The notes: generated by a model not told the origin, from the letters alone. A stretch of 64,000 nucleotides of DNA from an uncultured Bacteroidales bacterium (GCA_902785075.1 CACZXN010000003.1:51680-115679); one strand, 5' to 3'. Shown: positions 17,243-27,051, numbered from the stretch's first letter. Translations and numbers: made by a program.

Positions 17243-18346
17243 TCAATTATTAAATAGTTCGTCCAAATAAGTATAGAAAGCAGGATCCTCGCCCTCGATG
17301 GTCTTCACAATCTTGCCGTCAGGGTCGATAATTACCTTTGTGGGATAGCCCTCGATGGCATATTCGGCAGTCAGGCTGCTGTTGTCGGGATTATAGACAT
17401 GTTTCCATGGCAGCTCGTACTTTGCGATGGCCGCTTTCCATTTATCCTGCGTGTCGCGGCAATCGACGCCGAGAATCTCGAGCTTGCTCTTGTACTTCTC
17501 GTAATATTTCTTCATATCGGGGAAACCCTTGATGCACCAGCCACACCACGAGCCCCAAAAGTCGAGGATGAGGTACTTGCCGCGGAGCGATGCCAGCGAA
17601 AGGTCGGCTCCTTCGGGTGTTTTCAGTGTAAAGTCGGGAGCCATCTTACCAGGTGCCACCCGCGCGGCAGCCTCGGCCTGCGCTTTCTGTCGGTCGGCCA
17701 ATACCTGCATTCCAGCGACAATTTCCGAGAATTTTCCTGTCTTCACTGACGGAGAAAGCAGATTGATTGCCTGCTGCACGTCGTCGATGTACATCAGCAA
17801 CGTTGCACTGACATCGTTGGAGGGGTTATTCTTGATGAAGTCCATCTGCAAGTCGGTAATTTTCTTCTGGGTAGCGCGGAATGACGGCATAATGATGTTG
17901 TGGAGCGAATCGGCATTGGCGCCGGCTTTCACTTTGTTGCTGTAATCGTCGTTAATGGAGCGCAACTCGGCATAAAGCGGGTCGGTGGTCTTCTCGAACT
18001 TAGCGAGGTCGGTATAAAACTTCGAGCCAGACCACTCGGCATGATTCATCGTGCCTGTCAGCACGCCTTGCTCGCCCGGAACGATGAAGACGCGCAAAGA
18101 TCCTTGCTGTTGACCGGCAACCTGCGCCATCTGAGCCTTGTCGCCTTTCGCATCGAGATAGAATGTGCCGTCCTTCACCGTCAAGGTATCTCTGTGAGCC
18201 ACCGTGCGTTTGGCCAGGTCGATGTATCGAACAATGATGTCGCCATCTTTCAAATCACTTAGTTTGGCAGTCACCGTATGCTGCGCAAAACCCATGGCTG
18301 CACAGCTCATCATGATTGCCTGGAATAGCATACGTCTTTTCATCAT
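17243..18346 (-). CDS. TlpA/ResA-like thiol-disulfide oxidoreductase (DUF4369 + thioredoxin)
   Basis: 367 residues. A signal peptide (cleavage near GFAQ, about 22) is followed by a DUF4369-like beta domain (about 25-120), a helical linker, and a C-terminal AhpC/TSA-type thioredoxin domain (about 230-367) with APDFTLKTPEGADLSLASLRGKYLILDFWGSWC and the active-site CGWC (about 267-270). The cis-Pro is in EGYPTKVIID. Such periplasmic proteins reduce disulfides, for example in cytochrome c maturation, or sense redox state. Two ATGs (18346, 18343) are possible. It is the first gene of the run with the zinc ribbon, GH28 and pfkA. Confidence 0.9.
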   Translation of the reverse strand: MMKRRMLFQAIMMSCAAMGFAQHTVTAKLSDLKDGDIIVRYIDLAKRTVAHRDTLTVKDGTFYLDAKGDKAQMAQVAGQQQGSLRVFIVPGEQGVLTGTMNHAEWSGSKFYTDLAKFEKTTDPLYAELRSINDDYSNKVKAGANADSLHNIIMPSFRATQKKITDLQMDFIKNNPSNDVSATLLMYIDDVQQAINLLSPSVKTGKFSEIVAGMQVLADRQKAQAEAAARVAPGKMAPDFTLKTPEGADLSLASLRGKYLILDFWGSWCGWCIKGFPDMKKYYEKYKSKLEILGVDCRDTQDKWKAAIAKYELPWKHVYNPDNSSLTAEYAIEGYPTKVIIDPDGKIVKTIEGEDPAFYTYLDELFNN

Positions 18347-18368
18347 TAAATTATTTTAAAAATACGAT

Positions 18369-18377
18369 GCAAAGATA
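18369..18377 (-). promoter_or_regulatory. -7 box of the thioredoxin-zinc ribbon-GH28-pfkA operon
   Basis: TATCTTTGC on the minus strand, 23 bp upstream of the ATG at 18346. Confidence 0.65.
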
Positions 18378-18778
18378 AGAAAAAAAGGAAGATTGGAAGA
18401 TTGAAGAATAGAAAAAAGTGAAAAAAGCGGTAAAAATTCGTTGAAAAAGAGCGTCTTTGCATAGGTCTCAGCCCTAAAGGAAAATAAAATAAACAAGGAG
18501 GGCCAATTCACAAGAAATCGGCTCTCTTTGCTTTAGAAATAAAAGGAGTGGTACCGCTATGGGTGGATGAGTGTGTCAATCACCATCGTCGAAGGGTTCA
18601 ATTTAACGTCAGTTGTTAACGTATGTTATCATATCGACCCGATATGGCGCCGCTGGCGGTCGATTGGGCTTAAATCGAACCGATATAGCGTCGGTCGATG
18701 TCATTTGGCTGCAAATATACTAAATAATTTGGAAATTGAGCACTTTTTGTGATAAAAAATGCAAAAAATGTTGTATAA
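18378..18778. other. Intergenic region with imperfect repeats, no gene seen
   Basis: About 400 bp without a convincing open frame. It holds an imperfect 11-bp-stem hairpin (18494-18530, two G-T wobbles on the plus strand), two direct copies of an ATCGA-C-CCGATAT-GCG-type element starting at 18633 and 18674, and a second minus-strand TATATTTGC box at 18711-18719. That box would give the downstream operon an extra long leader. A small RNA is possible but unsupported. Confidence 0.4.
18711..18719 (-). promoter_or_regulatory. Possible distal -7 box
   Basis: TATATTTGC on the minus strand. If used, the transcript would run through the 18.63-18.70 kb repeats before the operon starting at 18346, giving a leader of about 360 nt. 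Confidence 0.4.
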
Positions 18779-20557
18779 TTATATTTCGCTCAGCTCTAAC
18801 CACTGCATTGACTTGTCGTCTAGCTCTTGGTTGAGCATCGGGAGACGTTTCGACATCTGCACGATTTCATCGACGTCGGCAGTGCCGCCGCTAAGCTTCG
18901 CCTCAATCATTTTCTTCTCTGCTTCGAGACGTTCGATGTCCGCCTCGAGCTGCTGCATCAGCTGTCGCTCCTTGAACGAGAGCCGCCGAGGGCGGTCGTT
19001 GGGCTTATTGTTCTTAGGCGTCTCCTTCGGCTTGTCAGCCTGGACGGGTTTGGGCATAGTGTTTTTCCACTCGCGGTATTGGGTGTAGTTACCTGGGAAG
19101 TCACGGATAGCGCCTTGTCCGCTGAACACAAGTATGTGGTCGACGACCTTGTCCATGAAGTAGCGGTCGTGACTTACGATGATGAGGCAGCCGCGGAAGC
19201 TAGCCAGGTATTCCTCGAGGATTTGAAGGGTGACAATGTCGAGGTCGTTGGTCGGCTCGTCGAGGATAAGGAAGTTGGGGTTGCGCATCAGCACCGTACA
19301 GAGGTAGAGTCGTCGCCGCTCGCCTCCGCTGAGTTTGGCAATATAGGTATGTTGCTCCTCGGGCGTGAAAAGGAAATGCTGTAGGAACTGACTTGCGCTG
19401 AGTCGCTGTCCGTTGCCGAGGTCAACGTATTCTGCAATGTCGCGCACGGCGTCGATGACCTTCTGATCGTCGCGAAACGAGAGTCCCTCTTGCGAATAGT
19501 AGCCGAAACGGACGGTTTGTCCGATGTCGTACGAGCCAGCGTCGATGGGTTCGACGCCGAGCAGTGTCCGGATGAAAGTCGTCTTGCCGGTTCCGTTGTT
19601 ACCTACGATGCCGAGCTTCTCGTAGCGCGAAAAAGTGTAGTTGAAATGGTCGAGAATCTTGTTGTCGCCAAATGATTTGCATACATCCTTTGCGATGAAA
19701 ATCTTGCTGCCGATATATGTGCCCGATGTCTCGAGGCGTACGTTCCGCTCGTTGATTCTTTGCTTTGCAATCTTCTCCAATTCGTAGAAAGCCTCCTCTC
19801 TGTAGCGCGCTTTGTGTCCGCGGGCTTGCGGCATGCGTCGCATCCACTCGAGTTCGGTGCGGTAGAGGTTGTTTGCCCTTTCGATTTCGGTCGAGAGGTT
19901 GTCGATGCGCTCCTGGCGCTTCTCCAAGTAGTATGAGTAGTTGCCGCGGTAGGTGTAGATGCGCGAGTCGTCCATCTCGATGATGACGCTGCAGATTCGG
20001 TCGAGAAAATAGCGGTCGTGTGTCACCATCAGGATGCTCATGGTGGTGCGACTGAGGTAGTTTTCGAGCCACTCAATCATTTCGAGGTCGAGATGGTTGG
20101 TAGGTTCGTCGAGAATGAGCATGTCCGGCTCGTCCACGAGTATCTTTGCCAGTGCAACACGCTTCAGCTGCCCTCCACTCAGCGAACTGATGAGCCGGCT
20201 GTGGTCGAAAATCTTGAACCGTGTGAGCATCTGCTCGGCACGGAGCGTCGGGTCGGTGTGTTCCGACACATGAAGGTTGTCCAGCACCGCCTCCATGATG
20301 GTTTGCTTCGGATTGAACGTCGGCTTCTGCTCCAGGTAGCCGATTTTGAGGTCGTTACGGAACACAATGCTTCCAGCCTCGTAGCCCTCGCGACCGGCAA
20401 GGATGGACAGGAGCGTGGACTTGCCCGTTCCGTTCTTAGCAATCAAGCCCACATGCTCGCGCTCGTTAATCGTGAACGTGACATCCCAAAACAACACTCG
20501 GTCGCCTATACGCTTACCGAGTGATTGTACATCCATGTAGGGTTGAACGGCTGCCAT
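18779..20557 (-). CDS. ABC-F family ATP-binding cassette protein (Uup-like)
   Basis: 592 residues with two ATPase domains and no membrane segment. Walker A motifs are AKNGTGKST (about 39-47) and GNNGTGKTT (about 315); signatures are LSGGQLKRVALAKIL and LSGGERRRLYLCTVL; Walker B motifs are LILDEPTNHLD and LILDEPTNDLD. A C-terminal coiled-coil (about 530-590, LEADIERLEAEKKMIEAKL) is the mark of Uup-type ABC-F proteins and binds DNA or ribosomes. It differs from the EttA at 8.8 kb by this tail. A role at the ribosome or in repair of branched DNA is known for relatives and only inferred here. It lies 12 bp downstream of the small outer-membrane-like gene. Confidence 0.9.
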   Translation of the reverse strand: MAAVQPYMDVQSLGKRIGDRVLFWDVTFTINEREHVGLIAKNGTGKSTLLSILAGREGYEAGSIVFRNDLKIGYLEQKPTFNPKQTIMEAVLDNLHVSEHTDPTLRAEQMLTRFKIFDHSRLISSLSGGQLKRVALAKILVDEPDMLILDEPTNHLDLEMIEWLENYLSRTTMSILMVTHDRYFLDRICSVIIEMDDSRIYTYRGNYSYYLEKRQERIDNLSTEIERANNLYRTELEWMRRMPQARGHKARYREEAFYELEKIAKQRINERNVRLETSGTYIGSKIFIAKDVCKSFGDNKILDHFNYTFSRYEKLGIVGNNGTGKTTFIRTLLGVEPIDAGSYDIGQTVRFGYYSQEGLSFRDDQKVIDAVRDIAEYVDLGNGQRLSASQFLQHFLFTPEEQHTYIAKLSGGERRRLYLCTVLMRNPNFLILDEPTNDLDIVTLQILEEYLASFRGCLIIVSHDRYFMDKVVDHILVFSGQGAIRDFPGNYTQYREWKNTMPKPVQADKPKETPKNNKPNDRPRRLSFKERQLMQQLEADIERLEAEKKMIEAKLSGGTADVDEIVQMSKRLPMLNQELDDKSMQWLELSEI

Positions 20558-20569
20558 AGAATAATGATG

Positions 20570-21097
20570 CTAGAAACGAAGTCCGAAATTGAAACTCATC
20601 ATGTGAACACTCGCCTTGATGTCCTCCGTGACCGTACTATACCGATAATTGAATCCCATCACCGCCTTGCCCATGTAAAACCTACAATCAACACCCGGCC
20701 CGATCGTATAGTAGGTGTGATGGTAGTAATCTGCAATCATCGGAATCTCGAATTCGCACCATCCAAAGCCGATATTAGGCGAAACGACCATCCCGTTGCG
20801 GTCGTTCGCAAACGTAATGGCGTAGCCGAGCGCCCCGCCGTAGAACGTGAAATGACTATCTGTCAGGGAATGGTTGTATTCGGCGTAAATATTACGATAG
20901 GTGACGCCAACGTCGAATCCCAGGTCATGGTTTGTGCCCTTGGCGTATCGCATGGGAATGTGCGAGAGCGTCATGTGAGGACCAAGCGTCACAGTGAGCG
21001 GACAGTCCTTCGGTGAGCGATAAATCCACTTCTGCGCGAGCGCAGTTGACGTGAACATCGTCACGATGAGAAGTAGAAATAGATTTCTTCTGTTCAT
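20570..21097 (-). CDS. Small secreted protein, probably an outer-membrane barrel
   Basis: 175 residues with a signal peptide (cleaved near TALAQ, about 22). The rest alternates aromatic and hydrophobic residues (YRNIYAEYNHSL, FYGGALGYAI, VDCRFYMGKAVMGFNYRY) and ends in Phe after FNFGLRF, the pattern of an 8-strand outer-membrane beta-barrel. I recognise no named family. It is translationally close to the downstream ABC-F gene (12 bp), though no functional link is evident. Confidence 0.65.
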   Translation of the reverse strand: MNRRNLFLLLIVTMFTSTALAQKWIYRSPKDCPLTVTLGPHMTLSHIPMRYAKGTNHDLGFDVGVTYRNIYAEYNHSLTDSHFTFYGGALGYAITFANDRNGMVVSPNIGFGWCEFEIPMIADYYHHTYYTIGPGVDCRFYMGKAVMGFNYRYSTVTEDIKASVHMMSFNFGLRF

Positions 21098-21183
21098 AAT
21101 TTAAAGAATTTAATACACCTTATTATATATATAACGCACAAACCTGAAATAATCAAGTGAAAAACGTCAGTTTTCGTCAAATC

Positions 21184-21222
21184 AAAAAAAATCCATCAGC
21201 CCATTGGCATAGACTGATGGAT
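21184..21222 (-). terminator. Terminator of the TonB/DUF5689/anchor J operon
   Basis: Read on the minus strand: ATCCATCAG, a 14-nt loop, CTGATGGAT, then a run of eight T. It lies 11 bp past the choice-of-anchor J stop. Confidence 0.88.
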
Positions 21223-21232
21223 ATGATGCCTA

Positions 21233-23380
21233 TTACTTTACTTTCTTGAATAGGCAAGGAAGTACGTTCGTGATTTCTTCGTAACTGCCAAAGCTCGTAT
21301 GCTGAATAGAATATTGTATGGTCTTATTCTTCTCAGCGTTTGTAATCTTGACAGTTTTGTCGTCTTTAAACTCTATTTTCCATTCAATACCGCTAGTGGC
21401 AGATTCGTCAAAGTTGAAACTGGTATAAGTTCCAGTCATGTAAACGAAACGACCTGCAGCATCTTTAATAGTATATGAATCATTACTTGCTGTAATTGTA
21501 ATCTCTTCTCCATTCGTAGGATTAAATGACAATTTAGCATCTTTTGGAATTATATCATCGACATAAAGATATCCGTATGTCTTCTTCGAATCGATTTTAG
21601 CTACTTTATAGACATTATCAACGAATGCGCCAATGACATAGGTGGCACCAGACTCAATGGAGGTAACCAGCTCATAAGTATTTGCATCTTCTTCCTCCCC
21701 CTCATTGCCACCGGGGACATCACCGCCCGTAGCCAAACCTCCATCAGACGTAGTGAGCTCGGCATCGTCGATAAGTACATCAACGCCAGGACTCTTGGGG
21801 TTCATCACAACGAGGTTAATCGTCGTCTCGCTCGCAAGGGTGAAGCTATGGTTCACTTCAACCCACTCGCCGTTCGTGATGTTGTTGACATACCCTTCAG
21901 CATAAGCATATTTGCCGACATTGCCGTCAGTTACAGGAACATATCCAGGTCGCACGCTCGCAGAGGACGAAGTTGCAGCCTTAGCATAGAACTTAAAGTT
22001 GTAAGTGCCGGCCTTAAGGGTGATTTCCTTGTATGCCAGACGCCTGTTGACTTTTTCATCACCGCTAACCTTCACAGAATAGCTTCCGCTGTGCGCCTCA
22101 TTCGACTGAGAAATGGTGGAATTCGATGCAGTCGTGGTAGATTGCCAATAAACAGGCGCGCCATTGCTCCAGCTCTCGAAGTTTCCGTTCGCAATGAGGT
22201 TGTCGCCCGTCGGTTCGGGCACATCTGGATTGTCGGGAGTTCCCTTTCCTGCCTGGTGGACTTTAAAGTTCTTCAATTCCCATGTCGTTGAGTTCGATTT
22301 GTTGCACTCAAAGCGGAATGCGAAGTAAACCTTTTCCTTGCCGACAAGAGCTTCGGGGAGAGTGATGGTCGGAGCGGCGTAGAATGTCCAATCTTTGGTT
22401 GCAGACTCTTCCGCTACGAATCCGAGGTCGGTCCATGTGGCTGTTGTCACATCGCCCGCGAAATCCGTACTTGCATAGAGCTTATGATAGCCCGCCAGAT
22501 CCGTGCTGTCACCAACATAGCGCAATACATAGTCGAAATCAACCACAACGGCCTCGTCATTGCCATCAGCCTTTGTCGTATTGACAGCAGGGGAGATAAG
22601 CCATGAAACAGTAGGTGTCGACGTATTGTTGGCAAATCCTGATGCCTTTGCATAAGTGTTGCCGAGACTCCAGGCGGTTCCCTTCTCCGTCACAACCGTA
22701 AAGCCGTCTTTCAAGCTGTTACTTGTGTAAGGCAATGTGTTCTCCTCTGCCGGATAGGGGATGTCAGGATCGTCATTTGTCGGATTCGCTGTACCCTTGA
22801 CAACCTTAAAGTTCTTCACTTCCCAAGTGCTTGAGTACGAGTCGTGTGCTATATGCTTAAAGGCAACGACAATGGTCTTCCCCATGAACTCATTTGGGAT
22901 TTGTACCTCTTGATCGACGAAATCGAAGCTACCACCAAGACCATTTGTCGACATCGGAAGCTCAGCCCATGAAGCTGTCGATACATTATTGGCATAATCG
23001 GCGCTGACGAGCAGTTTATGGTCCTCTTTAATCGTCGATTGCTGGAAGTTGATAGCCTGACTGAAACTAATAAACGCCGAATCAACTTTCTCAAGACTGA
23101 TAAACGGACTAACGAGATAAGTTTCGCCTTCGCGGTTCTCCTTTTTACCGTCACCGTCGAAATCTTTGTATCCGGTCACTACAGCGCTGCTGAAATCGCT
23201 ATACCAGCTCAGAGCGCCACTTGCAGATTTGGAATTAAACTTCCCAAGCGATGAAGCGAAGCTCTCATTGAATATAGTCGAACCCCCTTCTGAATGAATG
23301 ACGTATGGTGCAGGCACATCTTCACAGGCAACATATACCATGACGAACGCTGCGCATACAAATGATAATAATTTTTTCAT
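21233..23380 (-). CDS. Choice-of-anchor J domain lipoprotein
   Basis: 715 residues with a lipobox (VMVYVAC, Cys about 19), so likely exposed at the cell surface. Two related jelly-roll segments are visible: about 35-195 (FNESFASSLGKF ... SSTWEVKNFKV) and about 225-385 (LKDGFTVVTEKG ... STTWELKNFKVHQ), the choice-of-anchor J pattern with a repeated TWE-KNFKV end. A CBM-like domain follows (about 400-545, NLIANGNFESWSNGAPVYWQS). The C-terminal 150 residues (from about 560) form a separate unnamed beta domain. It is the third gene of the operon led by the TonB receptor. Cargo or ligand is unknown. Confidence 0.82.
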   Translation of the reverse strand: MKKLLSFVCAAFVMVYVACEDVPAPYVIHSEGGSTIFNESFASSLGKFNSKSASGALSWYSDFSSAVVTGYKDFDGDGKKENREGETYLVSPFISLEKVDSAFISFSQAINFQQSTIKEDHKLLVSADYANNVSTASWAELPMSTNGLGGSFDFVDQEVQIPNEFMGKTIVVAFKHIAHDSYSSTWEVKNFKVVKGTANPTNDDPDIPYPAEENTLPYTSNSLKDGFTVVTEKGTAWSLGNTYAKASGFANNTSTPTVSWLISPAVNTTKADGNDEAVVVDFDYVLRYVGDSTDLAGYHKLYASTDFAGDVTTATWTDLGFVAEESATKDWTFYAAPTITLPEALVGKEKVYFAFRFECNKSNSTTWELKNFKVHQAGKGTPDNPDVPEPTGDNLIANGNFESWSNGAPVYWQSTTTASNSTISQSNEAHSGSYSVKVSGDEKVNRRLAYKEITLKAGTYNFKFYAKAATSSSASVRPGYVPVTDGNVGKYAYAEGYVNNITNGEWVEVNHSFTLASETTINLVVMNPKSPGVDVLIDDAELTTSDGGLATGGDVPGGNEGEEEDANTYELVTSIESGATYVIGAFVDNVYKVAKIDSKKTYGYLYVDDIIPKDAKLSFNPTNGEEITITASNDSYTIKDAAGRFVYMTGTYTSFNFDESATSGIEWKIEFKDDKTVKITNAEKNKTIQYSIQHTSFGSYEEITNVLPCLFKKVK

Positions 23381-23410
23381 ATTGGATTGTATTTAGTTAT
23401 CTTTCGATTG

Positions 23411-24322
23411 TTATTCACTGATGATTTCCATATCTTTTTGCATATCTTCGACCGAACGGAGCTGAATCTGCCATCCATCGTAATATGACATCACGCCTGT
23501 GAGTCTGACCGTTCCTTTCGGCATCTTTAAGAACGACACTTCGTTCTGGGTGCTCGTTCTCACGGTGATAGTCGTGTTCCCTACCTTGAAATCGCGGTCA
23601 ACTCCCATGCCAGCGTCCTTCAACTCGTCGGGGGCGAGGATGGTTTTGTCGTCACCTCCTACGAACTTGCCGACGACGGTTACAAGCATCGGCGAATTCT
23701 TGTAGTTCTGGTACGTTGGGTCTTTAAACATCTCATGGCTGTCGTCCCTGAGCACGAATGGCTTTATCTTGCCGGCATAATCCGACGGTTTGCCGACTAG
23801 GTAGATGTTCGTCTTACAGAGTTCGAACAGCATGGGGCCCAGTCGCAGGTTGTTGCTGCTAGTGTAGTACGGCTGACCGATTTTTGGCAGCTTACTATAG
23901 CAACCGACATAAAGCCCTTTCAAATTTACGCGCACCATCTGTCCGTATGCGAAATAAGGATAGAGGCAGGTGTTCTTCACTGCCAGTATAATGCAGCGAG
24001 CGGGGTCCACCATGTCGTAGTTGGCATCATATTGAGCCAGCATGAGTGTCTGGTAGAGGTTACCTCCTTTATCATTGGCTACAACGACACCTTCCACAAT
24101 CTCATCGTCTTCAATCAAGGTGAACGCGTTGTTCTGCGTGAACACACTTGCATACTTGTCCTTGAGATCGCGGATGGTTATCGTCGGATCGCCCACCGAT
24201 GTTTCCTTCGTGATGGAGTAGTTGCTTACATCGGGAGCATCATGGTCGTCCATACATGAAGCCATCATGATTCCGACCGATATGAGCGCCCATGTTCCTA
24301 TGTGAAATATAGTTTTTTTCAT
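23411..24322 (-). CDS. DUF5689 domain-containing lipoprotein
   Basis: 303 residues with a lipobox (GIMMASC, Cys about 23). The DUF5689 part has TITIRDLKDKYA, then EIVEGVVVANDKGGNLYQTLMLAQYD and a later OB-like strand set ending MPKGTVRLTGVMSYYDGWQIQLRSVEDM. Families with this domain are encoded beside TonB receptors and extracellular nucleases or choice-of-anchor proteins in Bacteroidota. I chose the ATG at 24322 (MKKTIFH), since the in-frame ATG at 24331 only adds MVY. It lies 26 bp after the TonB receptor and 30 bp before the anchor J gene. Confidence 0.85.
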   Translation of the reverse strand: MKKTIFHIGTWALISVGIMMASCMDDHDAPDVSNYSITKETSVGDPTITIRDLKDKYASVFTQNNAFTLIEDDEIVEGVVVANDKGGNLYQTLMLAQYDANYDMVDPARCIILAVKNTCLYPYFAYGQMVRVNLKGLYVGCYSKLPKIGQPYYTSSNNLRLGPMLFELCKTNIYLVGKPSDYAGKIKPFVLRDDSHEMFKDPTYQNYKNSPMLVTVVGKFVGGDDKTILAPDELKDAGMGVDRDFKVGNTTITVRTSTQNEVSFLKMPKGTVRLTGVMSYYDGWQIQLRSVEDMQKDMEIISE

Positions 24323-24348
24323 ATACACCATATTTATATATATTCTTA

Positions 24349-27051
24349 TTAGAATCGGTAATTAATATTAAGGAATGCATTGAAGGCGTTAGCATAATAG
24401 TACTTAGAGTTCTTCGAGAACTTGTAAGCACGAGCTACTCCTGTACTATAGAGGTCGTCACGATTCTGTTCGAAGCCACCTGTGCGGAGATTCGTGTTGT
24501 TCGTGAGATTTTGGAACGAAAGATTGATCGATATAGCTCGACCTCCGCTCAGCCGGATGTTCTTTCCGATCGATGCATCGAGCATGAATCCTCCTTTGTA
24601 CTTCTCGAGGCTGGGGCTGTAAGCATCGACGTAATTTCCGTTGATATCGAACAGGATTCCACCGTCTTCATTCAGTATCTGCTCGCTTGTACGGCCCGAT
24701 CCGTCGTCGATATTGAATACCGGCTTTCCTCCTATGCTACTGGTTGCCGAGTAGTTGGTCAGCACGTTGCTCAATCGACGATAGGCAGAATAGCCGACGT
24801 ATACTCTGTCGTAATAGTTGGCGTTAAGCTCAAGGAACCAGCTGTTTATGTTGTAGTTGATGCCGAAACTGACTGCAGTAAGCGGCGTGCTGCCTACCTT
24901 TATGTCCTTCATGATGACGCGGAGTGGCATTTCGGCTCCTGTTACGGCATTAATCCATGAGTTTAGCTGCTCGTTGGTTTGAGAATTCATTCCTTCGTAG
25001 TTCACCTGAGCGTAAGGGTTGTCAATATATTTCGCATCGCTGATGGTTCCCATGAGGTTGAACGACAGTTTGCTATCAACTTGGAACACCAGAGCGCCTT
25101 CGAGACCATAATGCTCTTTAGCAATGCCGGTCATCGTGAGATAGGTGAAGCGATTTTCCTGATCGTTGTAGAATGCGGTCTGCTCCACTTGATTCTTGAA
25201 TCGTGTGAAGAAACCTGTGAACTTTCCGGTAAGGCTGCCAAAGCGGAACTTCCAACTGAGTTCGGAGCTGAAGATATCTTCGTTGTGGAGGTTGTCAACG
25301 AAATTGTTTTGCATGCGCGGAGCCACGAATACGTTGCGAGCCAGCGGAGCGTTGGTGTCCCATCCCAATCCCAGCGAAATCAGGTTGTTGGCAAAGGGAC
25401 GATACGACATAAGCAGCTTGCCTCCGCCTCCGAGGAACTTAGCTGTGCCGCTTGAACCGTAAGAGTTCTGTGGCGCGCGTCCGTTCTGCATCTTGCCGTC
25501 GCGCTCGATGGTCGTTCCTTCGATATACAGGCCTTGCATGATGTCGAACGTGCTGTTGGTATGCTGAATCACACCCCATGCCTTCGCTTTGTTGACGTTG
25601 ATATTGTAATCGTAGCCAAATTTGTCGCCCTTGTATATCCGCTTGTAAGGATTGCGCAAATCATTGGCTGCCTCGGTGGGGTTCATGACCGAACCTTTGC
25701 CATATTCGTTTGCACTGAACTTGTCGTAGTCGTAATAGAACTCACCACCGAGCAAATCGTCCATCGTCTTGTAGTGCATGCCGGTCGTGTGGTTCAGGCT
25801 GATACCCAGCGAATACTTGTTGTTGATGTCAATGTTGTGGTTGAAGGTCGAGTTGAGGGCCAACACCAGCTGATTGTTGTGGCGGCGTTCCTGGTAGTAC
25901 AGTGTTTCGTCACCGTTCTGGTTCTGCACACTGTTTACGTAATACATCCTGTCCCAGTTGATTTGCCGGTTTGCTTCGCTCGATGTCCAGAAGTTATAGA
26001 GGTCGTTATACTGTGATAGGAAATATGGATTCGACTGAAGGAAGTCGGGATTGTTGCGATTCTCGAGGTCATATACGTCGAAGATGCTGCTTGGTAGGTT
26101 CTTGTAGTAGTCAGGACGCGGATCGTAGGCATCGCCGTTCCATCCGAGTGCCGAAGTGCTGTAGCGACTGTATTTCACACCGGCGCTGGTGACGAGTTTC
26201 TTGTTATCATCAAACTTCCAGTCCCAAGTGAGGATGGCTGTAGGCTCGAAATCGTGTACCACACGCGAGTTGCGCTTCTTTCCGTTCTGATAACCCCAAT
26301 ACGGATTGTAGTAATGTGAGTTTGCCAACCAATAAGCCTCCTCGGTCGATGCGCCTTGCTGTGCGCGTTCGGTTGGCGAACCGAATGTAACGAGCGAGAG
26401 GGCATGATGCTCACCAAACCGCTTTTCAACCGACAGCAGGTACGACAGCGAGTTGTAGAAAGTTCCCTTGATGACACCTTCTTTTGCCCAACGATAGCCA
26501 ATGGTTCCCGCGAAAGCCCATCCGTTCTCCATCAAGCCCGTAGCGTAGGTGTACATACCACGAACCACATAGTTTCGGTTGGTTCCTGAAAGGGTAATCT
26601 TGTTGCCGGCGGCAAATGCCGATGCACGAACGTTGATGTTCGATCCGCCACCGATAGGTGTAAGCCCAAACGTGTTGTACTCGAAGTCAGCCACACCTTC
26701 CTTGTTGCGTGTCGCATCGTTCATACCACCAATCATGCTGTATTGGAACCGACCCGTCTCCACGTCGTTCAATAGCAGCCCATTCATGTAAGTCTGTTCG
26801 TACATATTGTCGTATGCACGAACCTTGAAGCGCATCGGACTGAACCTGTAGCCCACCTCGCCCATGTACGGGTCGTTGTTCGACGACGAGATGGTCGAAA
26901 CAGTCTGCGACGCATCGTTGTCGTCATCCAGCTGGCTCTCGGTGAACGTAAAGTCGTAGCTGTCCGACTGCAGAGAGTCAATAACTTCCTGTGCCGATGT
27001 TGTACCAGAAACACAGAGCAGTATTGCCACCAGTTTTAAACATTTACTCAT
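24349..27051 (-). CDS. TonB-dependent outer-membrane receptor
   Basis: 900 residues with a signal peptide (cleaved near TTSAQ, about 21). No N-terminal carboxypeptidase-like domain is present; the plug begins soon after (about 60-200) with RFKVRAYDNMYEQTYMNGLLLNDVETGRF and GGMNDATRNKE, a plug form seen in receptors partnered with DUF5689 proteins. The 22-strand barrel fills the rest and ends in NINYRF with a terminal Phe. It should import an unknown ligand with TonB energy. It heads the operon with DUF5689 and anchor J lipoproteins, which would be surface accessories. Confidence 0.9.
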   Translation of the reverse strand: MSKCLKLVAILLCVSGTTSAQEVIDSLQSDSYDFTFTESQLDDDNDASQTVSTISSSNNDPYMGEVGYRFSPMRFKVRAYDNMYEQTYMNGLLLNDVETGRFQYSMIGGMNDATRNKEGVADFEYNTFGLTPIGGGSNINVRASAFAAGNKITLSGTNRNYVVRGMYTYATGLMENGWAFAGTIGYRWAKEGVIKGTFYNSLSYLLSVEKRFGEHHALSLVTFGSPTERAQQGASTEEAYWLANSHYYNPYWGYQNGKKRNSRVVHDFEPTAILTWDWKFDDNKKLVTSAGVKYSRYSTSALGWNGDAYDPRPDYYKNLPSSIFDVYDLENRNNPDFLQSNPYFLSQYNDLYNFWTSSEANRQINWDRMYYVNSVQNQNGDETLYYQERRHNNQLVLALNSTFNHNIDINNKYSLGISLNHTTGMHYKTMDDLLGGEFYYDYDKFSANEYGKGSVMNPTEAANDLRNPYKRIYKGDKFGYDYNINVNKAKAWGVIQHTNSTFDIMQGLYIEGTTIERDGKMQNGRAPQNSYGSSGTAKFLGGGGKLLMSYRPFANNLISLGLGWDTNAPLARNVFVAPRMQNNFVDNLHNEDIFSSELSWKFRFGSLTGKFTGFFTRFKNQVEQTAFYNDQENRFTYLTMTGIAKEHYGLEGALVFQVDSKLSFNLMGTISDAKYIDNPYAQVNYEGMNSQTNEQLNSWINAVTGAEMPLRVIMKDIKVGSTPLTAVSFGINYNINSWFLELNANYYDRVYVGYSAYRRLSNVLTNYSATSSIGGKPVFNIDDGSGRTSEQILNEDGGILFDINGNYVDAYSPSLEKYKGGFMLDASIGKNIRLSGGRAISINLSFQNLTNNTNLRTGGFEQNRDDLYSTGVARAYKFSKNSKYYYANAFNAFLNINYRF

